From Euryarchaeota archaeon UBA486 (GTDB lineage Archaea; Thermoplasmatota; Poseidoniia; Poseidoniales; Poseidoniaceae), in contig DAET01000009.1 in assembly GCA_002497765.1 (NCBI GenBank), positions 1-18,444 on the forward strand: DNA of 18,444 nt. Reading direction: 5' to 3'. Of this stretch, positions 13,198 to 18,444 are shown piece after piece. The notes beneath the pieces are model-generated. The model saw only the letters and a program-made list of their open reading frames with translations. It searched no databases and was not told the origin of the DNA. Numbering within the stretch: the stretch's first letter is position 1; each line of letters begins with the position of its first letter. Made by a program: the position numbers and the translations under genes.

Positions 13198-13968
13198 TCA
13201 CTTTCGCTTCTTCTTTTTCGAACGACCTCGATTGGCATTCGGGTTGACGCCTTTCTTGACGTGTTCTTTGGGTCGCTCCGGATTGGGATTGAAACCCAAC
13301 CGACCTTCTTTCCAGGCTTGGCGACGTTCGCGTGGTGTCCGAGGAGCAAAGTGTTCCCCTTTAGGCGGTTCATGAAGGTACATTCGTTTGATGTCGGGAG
13401 CTTGTACAGTGCCTCGCATCGTGCGACCGGCGCCGGTGTGGATGGCACGAATGCGCCATGTTTCTCCGTTGTGCTCCATGAGATGAGAGCCGGTGAAGGT
13501 GGTCTCTTGAGGAACGACGAGAACGTCTGCTGTGGAATCTTCTCCCCGTGTCAGGGTCAATTTCACCCGAACCATATCGGTTCGAAGGGCCGTGATTCGT
13601 GCGATGTTGGCGGCTGTCTCTCCAGAGGTGTGTTGTCCAGTTCGGAGCTCAATTTGGTGGATGCGCCACAGCATGTCGTCTTCTTCAAACACGTCTCCAA
13701 CCACGAACTCTTCGTCAGCATCAACCACCAAAACCACGCGATTGGACTGCGGTCCATCGGTGAGGATGAAGGGAATGTTGGTTGGAGGTGGCGGCCGAAA
13801 CACGACGGTGTGCACGCGTTCACATTCGGTGCAACGAACCTTGAAATCCGCACCGTCGCCGACTTTTTTCTCGTGAAGGATGTCGTGGGCCGTCATTTCT
13901 TCACACGAGGGACAGTGCGTGGCATTGTCGAGGATTTCGTCTTCCTCCCACACTTCGTCATCGTCCAT
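13198..13968 (-). CDS. Archaeal zinc protein, probably HVO_0476 family
   Basis: The protein has 256 residues. It opens with an acidic stretch and then a zinc ribbon, CPSCEEMTAHDILHEK...VRCTECERVH (C19, C22, C46, C49). The layout fits the uncharacterised archaeal HVO_0476/COG1326 group. Two similar beta-rich modules follow: VVLVVDADEEFVVGDVFEEDDMLWRIHQIEL and DVLVVPQETTFTGSHLMEHNGETWRIRAIH. Each ends in a 'WRI' strand, suggesting an internal duplication. The C-terminus is basic and disordered (NPNANRGRSKKKKRK), as in nucleic-acid binders. The frame runs open to 14124, but ATG 13968 is chosen because GGGAG precedes it and the upstream part lacks family character. Function unknown; a nucleic-acid-related role is only suggested. 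Confidence 0.82.
   Translation of the reverse strand: MDDDEVWEEDEILDNATHCPSCEEMTAHDILHEKKVGDGADFKVRCTECERVHTVVFRPPPPTNIPFILTDGPQSNRVVLVVDADEEFVVGDVFEEDDMLWRIHQIELRTGQHTSGETAANIARITALRTDMVRVKLTLTRGEDSTADVLVVPQETTFTGSHLMEHNGETWRIRAIHTGAGRTMRGTVQAPDIKRMYLHEPPKGEHFAPRTPRERRQAWKEGRLGFNPNPERPKEHVKKGVNPNANRGRSKKKKRK
13214..13218 (+). terminator. Possible T-tract terminator for the DTD2-PRODH transcript
   Basis: CTTCTTCTTTTTCG starts about 10 nt past the PRODH stop and includes a T5 run. Archaeal polymerase can stop at such U-rich tracts. The same bases, read on the other strand, encode the lysine-rich tail of the convergent zinc protein. Termination here is inferred, not shown. Confidence 0.35.
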
Positions 13969-14065
13969 GGGACTCCCTCGTTGGTTGCGCTGAACCCACT
14001 TGGTTTGAACCCTCCGACATGGTTGGTGTGCAAGCCTTGATGTTGTGGGTAGGGAACGTAGTTCC
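13969..14065. promoter_or_regulatory. Divergent intergenic region
   Basis: This 97-nt region lies between two divergent start codons, so it must hold both promoters. No convincing TATA box is visible on either strand; GGTTTGAAC near 14000 is the most A/T-rich part. Nothing else is seen in it. Confidence 0.3.
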
Positions 14066-14803
14066 ATGGCGGATGAGATGGATGGCCTTGAGCGGGGTGA
14101 TGTCCTCGCCTTCCTTCTCTCCAAAGATGGGAACCAACCTCAGGACGAGCCCCTCATCGCTGCCAACATCCACGAACAACTCCAACACATGGGCCTCTCC
14201 AGCTGGTCCATCTCCGTTCTGCGTCGACTACGGGATGCCGTTGGTCGACTTGCTCCTGCTCGGGTCCTTGAAGTGGGCGCCAGCATCGGACATCGAACGG
14301 CTTGGTTGCTTGATGAATTCGAGCGAAAGGAACGCACACCGACAGCATTGACCTTGGTTGAACAGGGTGGAAAATTTGCGGTCATCTTGCAACGGCTTTT
14401 GCAGCGCTACGAGGCCATGAACTGGGCTTCGGTCGTGGTGGGTGAGCCAGAACAACTCGTTGCCGAACATCAAGCATGGGCGTTGGCCTCGGCCACCGGT
14501 ACAGAATTGTCACAAACACCGTTTGAATCAGGGTACGATGTGATCGTCATCGACGGGCCATCTCCCGTCCGGGCGGGTCTCGTGGCAACTTACCTCTCGT
14601 TGCTCAATGACAACGGCGTCCTGTTCACCGTCGAACCCGAGATGCCAACCGGGGACGTCGCAGAAGACGATGTTGAAGGCATGGCGATGGTGAACGGCTT
14701 CAATCGTTGGATTGAACTCGTCGGAGAAACACAGTCAACTCATCACGTCGCTTTCATGCCGCTCTTCGGGGGCACGCTCGTCGCCTGGCTTCCTCATGCC
14801 TGA
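14066..14803 (+). CDS. SAM-dependent O-methyltransferase-like protein
   Basis: This 245-residue class I methyltransferase fold has motif I at ARVLEVGASIGHRTAWLL (66-82), where AdoMet binds, the acidic end of strand 2 at LTLVEQ (95-100), and strand 4 at YDVIVIDGPSP (157-167). LLNDNGVLFTVEP forms strand 5. The pattern resembles the catechol/caffeoyl-CoA O-methyltransferase group (DUF/Methyltransf_24-like), but no substrate can be named. The loop GASIG departs from the common GxGxG/GTxxG. The ATG at 14066 is chosen over a GTG at 14045. It is a single-gene unit whose 3' end overlaps the convergent subtilase gene by 10 bp. Confidence 0.78.
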   Translation: MADEMDGLERGDVLAFLLSKDGNQPQDEPLIAANIHEQLQHMGLSSWSISVLRRLRDAVGRLAPARVLEVGASIGHRTAWLLDEFERKERTPTALTLVEQGGKFAVILQRLLQRYEAMNWASVVVGEPEQLVAEHQAWALASATGTELSQTPFESGYDVIVIDGPSPVRAGLVATYLSLLNDNGVLFTVEPEMPTGDVAEDDVEGMAMVNGFNRWIELVGETQSTHHVAFMPLFGGTLVAWLPHA

Positions 14804-15966
14804 GTGGCGAGGTCAATGAGCCCGGCCACATTGAGCAAACCGTAACCATAGTAGTCATCGTGAGTGGTTTGTCCTTCTTCAGGCACAGCACTGTCCATGA
14901 GCCAACGCTTGACCGTGTCAACGGTATCGGCACCGTTGGATGCCTCGGGTTTCAATTCAGGCTTTTCTTCGAGGAGAAGGCACAGAGCGCCCGTGACATA
15001 GACCGTGGCAGCGCTGGTGCCATCGGCAATCCCCCAACCACCATCCTCTGTGAGGACAGGCACGCCTTCTGCAGGTGCCACCACTTCGGGTTTCTTGTTC
15101 GGGTCCCCTCTCGGCATCAGGATGGGGAGCGGGAGGAGCCGCCCGTTGTTATCGCCCTTCGAGGAACCGGACCAGTGGGTCCCTTTGATGGTCACACCGC
15201 CCACGGAAATCACACCTGCTTCGCTTGATGGGTGGGCCACATCACCGTCGTCATCTTCACCGTCATTCCCTGCGGCTGCAACAACGTACACGCCAGCATC
15301 GATGGCATCGTTGGCCGCATCGCCTGAAGTTCGTCCTGAACCGATGGAGAACGGAAGGATGTTGGGAGCTCCACCCAACGAGAGTGAGATGACATCAGCC
15401 CCGTTTTCGACGCACCAATCAACAGCATCAGCGACGAGGGTGTCGCTGCCGCTTCCATCCGAACCAAGTGCCTTCGCCACCAAGAGATCCACTTCTTTCG
15501 CCATGCCTTTGAGCCAACCGTTGGCCACCAGCAACCCGGCCATGGATGTCCCGTGACCGTGGTCGTCGTAGGGTTCGCTGTTACCGTTGATGAAATCCTT
15601 CCAGCCCACCAAGTTGACGCTCTCAAAGTCCGTGTGGTCAAGAGCAATCCCTGAATCAACGATGCACGCCACAACACCGTTGCCCGTCAAGGTCTCGGGT
15701 GCCGGTTGGACCAACTCGTGGTAGGTGGCATGCCGTTCGAGCGCGACCTCACTCGGCCGCAGCAAGATGGCACCATCGCTCAACAGCACCGCCCCTAGGT
15801 ATCCAGCGGCGAGGACAAGGGTGATGCCGAGGGTGATGCTCACGACGAGTTTGATGGCCCTGATGTCTGACCCCTCATGGTCGATTTCAGCCTGGTAGGG
15901 CGGTGGAGCGGACCAAAATTTGGTTTGTTCTTCAATGGAAGCGTTGAGCCCGTCAACCGGTTCCAT
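14794..15966 (-). CDS. Membrane-anchored subtilisin-like serine protease (S8)
   Basis: The protein has 390 residues. A short cytoplasmic N-terminus is followed by a transmembrane helix (~38-62, AIKLVVSITLGITLVLAAGYLGAVLL) and an S8 domain. The triad is complete: D104 in ACIVDSGIALDHTDF, H138 in DDHGHGTSMAGLLV and S318 in ADGTSAATVYVTGAL; the oxyanion Asn is N234 in VAAAGNDG. The expected orientation puts the catalytic domain outside. There is no obvious I9 propeptide: only ~35 residues separate membrane and domain, so maturation is unclear. An acidic loop EDDDGD follows the Asn. It starts 4 nt after the cysteine desulfurase stop with no ribosome-binding site, so translation is probably coupled. 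Last gene of the right-hand operon. Confidence 0.94.
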   Translation of the reverse strand: MEPVDGLNASIEEQTKFWSAPPPYQAEIDHEGSDIRAIKLVVSITLGITLVLAAGYLGAVLLSDGAILLRPSEVALERHATYHELVQPAPETLTGNGVVACIVDSGIALDHTDFESVNLVGWKDFINGNSEPYDDHGHGTSMAGLLVANGWLKGMAKEVDLLVAKALGSDGSGSDTLVADAVDWCVENGADVISLSLGGAPNILPFSIGSGRTSGDAANDAIDAGVYVVAAAGNDGEDDDGDVAHPSSEAGVISVGGVTIKGTHWSGSSKGDNNGRLLPLPILMPRGDPNKKPEVVAPAEGVPVLTEDGGWGIADGTSAATVYVTGALCLLLEEKPELKPEASNGADTVDTVKRWLMDSAVPEEGQTTHDDYYGYGLLNVAGLIDLATQA

Positions 15967-15970
15967 GGAA

Positions 15971-17185
15971 TCAACTCAGCGTGTGAACTATTTCAGTCAG
16001 TGTATCAACGAACCTTCGCACGTCTTCTTCGTTGTTGTACAGGTAGGCCGATGCTCTGAGCGAGCCTTGTGGATGGCCACGGTCAGCAAACCATGAGTGG
16101 ACGCAGTGTTGGCCGCTGCGGACCATGACGCCTGCTGCTTCATCCAAGAGCAGAGCGACATCATGGGCTGGTAGGTTGTCCATGAGAATGGAGCAAATGC
16201 CGCCGCGTTTCGAAGCGTCTTCTGGACCGATGATGGAAAGACCTGGCAAATCCTTGACGCCTTTCGTCATGATGCGGTTCAAGGCAATCTCATGTTCGTG
16301 CACTGCGTTCATGTCGAGTTGTGACAAATAGTCAATGGCAGCACCGGTGGCCATCATTCCGGAGAAGTTGCCCAGTCCGCCTTCAAATCGCGCAGGGGGT
16401 GCTGCCCACGTGGCTTCGGTGTAGGATGATGTCTGAACGGTTTGTCCACCGGATTGGATGGTTCGGAGGTTTTCAAGCAGTTCGTAGCGGCCCCACAACC
16501 CGCCCATTCCAGATGGGCCGCACATTTTGTGGATGGAAAACGAAAGGAAATCGATGTCGAGCGCTTGCACGTCCACGTTCATGTGCGGGGTCGATTGAGC
16601 ACCATCAACCGCCACCAGGGCGCCGTGGTCGTGAGCAACTTTGGTGATCTCAGCAATGGGGATTTCAATGCCGTCGAGATTACCGACGTGGCTCATGGCC
16701 ACCATTTTGAGGCTGTTTCCCGCTGCTGCGCATGCGGCTTCAAAGGCTTCCATGTCGAAGGTGTTGTCCGGGTGACTGGCCACGACGCGATGATCGATGC
16801 CCTGTTCTTGTTCGAGTTGAAGCCACGGAACGAGGTTCGAGTTGTGTTCACGGTCGGACGTCAGCACGACATCGCCTTTTTCCCATGAGAGTCCATGGGC
16901 GATCTGGTTGATGGAATGGGTCGCATTTCGTGTGAACACAATTTCGTTGGGTGTTCCAGCGTTGAGGAATTGACCCAATTTGTTTCTTGAATCTGCAACG
17001 GATTTTGATACGGCTGTTCCATAACGATGGACAGATCTTCCGCCACAACCCGGTGTTTCGGTGTAATAGCGGTGGATGGTGTCAATGACGGATTGTGGCT
17101 TGAGCGTCACGCATGCGTTGTCAAGGTAAGCAGGGGGGTGCTCTCCACTGAGGGTTGGGAAATCTTCACGGTGTTGGCTAAACAT
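15971..17185 (-). CDS. sufS: SufS/CsdA-type cysteine desulfurase
   Basis: This 404-residue PLP enzyme of aminotransferase class V releases sulfur from L-cysteine as persulfide for Fe-S clusters or tRNA thiolation. Motifs: PAYLDNACVTLKP (start), FTRNATHSINQIAHGL, the DREHNSNLVPW histidine (H114), VAVDGAQSTPH (D194, Q197), the PLP lysine K220 in SIHKMCGPSGMGGLWG, and the catalytic cysteine C361 in VRSGQHCVHSW. FEGGLGNFSGMMA is also family-typical. The frame is open to 17317, but that part lies within the upstream gene; ATG 17185 begins one base after its TAA. No SufBCD or SufU is nearby. Operon with a zinc-ribbon membrane protein and a subtilase. Confidence 0.93.
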   Translation of the reverse strand: MFSQHREDFPTLSGEHPPAYLDNACVTLKPQSVIDTIHRYYTETPGCGGRSVHRYGTAVSKSVADSRNKLGQFLNAGTPNEIVFTRNATHSINQIAHGLSWEKGDVVLTSDREHNSNLVPWLQLEQEQGIDHRVVASHPDNTFDMEAFEAACAAAGNSLKMVAMSHVGNLDGIEIPIAEITKVAHDHGALVAVDGAQSTPHMNVDVQALDIDFLSFSIHKMCGPSGMGGLWGRYELLENLRTIQSGGQTVQTSSYTEATWAAPPARFEGGLGNFSGMMATGAAIDYLSQLDMNAVHEHEIALNRIMTKGVKDLPGLSIIGPEDASKRGGICSILMDNLPAHDVALLLDEAAGVMVRSGQHCVHSWFADRGHPQGSLRASAYLYNNEEDVRRFVDTLTEIVHTLS

Positions 17186-17186
17186 C

Positions 17187-18320
17187 TTACCACGCTTCCT
17201 GGTCTGGCATGTAATCAAGGGCTGGCGCGTTGACGCCACACGCAGAACACGCAATTCGACTTGGCATGGGCGCATTGCAAGCCGTGCATGAACTACCGAC
17301 GACAACGCTCGTTCCACACCCAGGCGATTGGCAGGGGTGTATCAATTCGCCTTTGTCGTTGAGGGAGAGGGGGGATGGTGCATCGCATTCGGGGCACGCA
17401 GCGATGGTTTTGACCCGCGCTGGCGACGCCCCTGACATTTCCAACGATGCGTCAACCGCAGCTCGGGTGCGAACGCTGGCTTGATTGCCCAACATTCGTT
17501 GCGGATACCAGAGAACAAAGATCAGGAGAGGGATGGCCGGAAGGCCGGTGAGGAGATGCAGGGTGAGGAAGCCGATGCTGTTATCGCCGTAGGTTGCAAC
17601 GTGTCGAAGACCGGCCCACGATGAGAAGATGATGAGGAACACCCAGCATCCCAGCATGGCGGTCCAACCTCGGAGTGAATGCTCTGCAAGCGCTTCTTCC
17701 ATGACGCGAACATCCTCGTGCAAATGATTTACTTCAACGTGCAAATCCCGTGTTTCAACCACGGCTTTCCAAAAGAAAAACAGAAAGAAGAACACGACAA
17801 GGAGAATCAGCGTCCCTTCCATCATGCTAGCGAGGTCAAGGCCAAGTGGGAAACTTGGATTGGTCCGGAAGAAAAAGACCTGGGCCCATACCATGCCGTT
17901 CCACATCACCAACAGGGAGATGGCGTGAATTCTCATGACGGGAAACAGCACCCAGGCCTGATAAGCGAACCAACCCCAACAAATGAGCGAAATCAGCATT
18001 TGGAAAAAGTGAAATCCATCAATGGCGAGGACGCCGTCAACACCGGAAATCTTTGCGTCCCCTCCGTTCCAGAGTTCTGTTGAGACCGATCCTAAAGCGA
18101 AGGCGACCAATCCAAATGCGATGGCGATGAGGTGGTTTTTTGTCCATTCGACCCTGAGTAATTTCCAGTGAAACATCCACTCTTTTCTCACCGTATTGAT
18201 GGCTTCTGCCATCGGCAGATGGGCAGGAAGGGGAGATTGAAGGGTCATGTCGGCCATGCGAAATGGAAGGGTGGTCTCGTGGGTTGCAGCGCTCGCCTCT
18301 GCACCTCCCTCCCCGGCCAT
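17187..18320 (-). CDS. Polytopic membrane protein with two C-terminal zinc ribbons
   Basis: This 377-residue protein is not assigned to a named family. After a ~60-residue N-terminal region come about six hydrophobic helices (~64-82, 103-125, 131-151, 167-186, 220-238, 250-270), with a charged, probably coiled stretch at ~188-215 (RDLHVEVNHLHEDVRVMEEALAE). The C-terminal ~75 residues carry two cysteine sets: C309-x2-C312...C330-x4-C335 and C345-x2-C348...C358-x2-C361, i.e. two zinc ribbons, likely cytoplasmic. Start: ATG 18320 gives the longest form; ATG 18257 or 18248 are possible and none has a good ribosome-binding site. It is first in a tight operon with cysteine desulfurase (1-nt gap) and subtilase. 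Confidence 0.82.
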   Translation of the reverse strand: MAGEGGAEASAATHETTLPFRMADMTLQSPLPAHLPMAEAINTVRKEWMFHWKLLRVEWTKNHLIAIAFGLVAFALGSVSTELWNGGDAKISGVDGVLAIDGFHFFQMLISLICWGWFAYQAWVLFPVMRIHAISLLVMWNGMVWAQVFFFRTNPSFPLGLDLASMMEGTLILLVVFFFLFFFWKAVVETRDLHVEVNHLHEDVRVMEEALAEHSLRGWTAMLGCWVFLIIFSSWAGLRHVATYGDNSIGFLTLHLLTGLPAIPLLIFVLWYPQRMLGNQASVRTRAAVDASLEMSGASPARVKTIAACPECDAPSPLSLNDKGELIHPCQSPGCGTSVVVGSSCTACNAPMPSRIACSACGVNAPALDYMPDQEAW

Positions 18321-18444
18321 GGTAGAGGCTGGAGGTCGCCCCTTTGAGTCCTTTCGCTCCCCGCACTGAGCGGCTTGGTTTTGGAGGGTGATGGTTAAAC
18401 GAGAAAGGGGGGTCGCGAAGGTTAGAGCCGAGATCGCATAGCCT
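18321..18444 (-). promoter_or_regulatory. Upstream region of the right-hand operon
   Basis: No gene is seen in these last 124 nt. On the minus strand, CGTTTAACC (~18402-18394) is a possible TATA-like box about 75 nt before ATG 18320. A run of six G (18410-18415) is also present. Nothing else can be supported before the window edge. Confidence 0.3.

Noticed and set aside
13261..14040. Plus-strand open frame of 259 codons
   Set aside because: It is antisense to the zinc protein, which has a zinc ribbon, a ribosome-binding site and sensible composition.
13969..14124. N-terminal extension of the zinc protein
   Set aside because: Its composition is unlike the protein, and it overlaps the divergent methyltransferase start.
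17186..17317. N-terminal extension of the cysteine desulfurase
   Set aside because: It overlaps the zinc-ribbon end of the upstream gene in another frame; the family N-terminus begins at ATG 17185.
18400..18444. Possible tRNA start at the right edge
   Set aside because: No D-arm pattern or conserved TAGC/GTTC elements can be made out, and the window ends.
1..18444. CRISPR arrays, insertion sequences, integrases, attachment sites
   Set aside because: No regularly spaced repeats, transposase motifs or tRNA-associated repeats were seen.

Overview
This window reads as chromosomal DNA of a mesophilic euryarchaeon, most likely a marine planktonic lineage related to Marine Group II (Candidatus Poseidoniales). 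That it is archaeal follows from gene content: aIF6, an Rpo7-Spt4-S24e-S27ae cluster, a DTD2/GEK1-type D-aminoacyl-tRNA deacylase, an archaeal PurC and a probable HVO_0476-type zinc protein. The Poseidoniales placement is an inference from the giant FG-GAP/CARDB surface protein, the mid-range GC and the very compact packing; it has not been tested by phylogeny.

Layout. Positions 1-170 hold the 3' end of 23S rRNA, followed by a roughly 110-nt spacer, 5S rRNA (281-402) and a hairpin/T-run terminator. Next on the plus strand are aIF6 (540-1202) and purC (1260-2165). On the minus strand a roughly 5.8-kb gene (8653-2891) encodes a single-pass surface protein of about 1,920 residues, followed by a hypothetical gene (to 2167). 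A divergent 260-nt intergenic region separates the giant gene from the plus-strand transcription/translation operon rpo7-spt4-rps24e-rps27ae (8920-10190). Then come a minus-strand beta-propeller-like protein (11144-10194), a plus-strand pair of DTD2 and proline dehydrogenase (11221-13197), a minus-strand zinc protein (13968-13198), a plus-strand methyltransferase-fold protein (14066-14803), and a minus-strand operon reading from the right end: membrane protein with C-terminal zinc ribbons (18320-17187), SufS-type cysteine desulfurase (17185-15971) and a membrane-anchored subtilase (15966-14794).

Working together. The left part and the 8.9-10.2 kb operon are information processing: rRNA, a ribosome anti-association factor that acts on the 50S subunit, RNA polymerase stalk and elongation factor, and two small-subunit proteins. 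The remaining genes cover purine synthesis, proline catabolism, tRNA proofreading, sulfur mobilisation and the cell envelope. No mobile elements, CRISPR arrays, integrases or tRNA genes were seen.

The points most worth a second look are: paired stems in the rpo7 leader, one enclosing the Shine-Dalgarno site; four convergent gene junctions with essentially no 3' spacer, one of which may place a terminator inside the antisense of a poly-lysine tail; the zinc-ribbon membrane protein/SufS/subtilase operon; and the giant surface protein with its acidic cytoplasmic tail.
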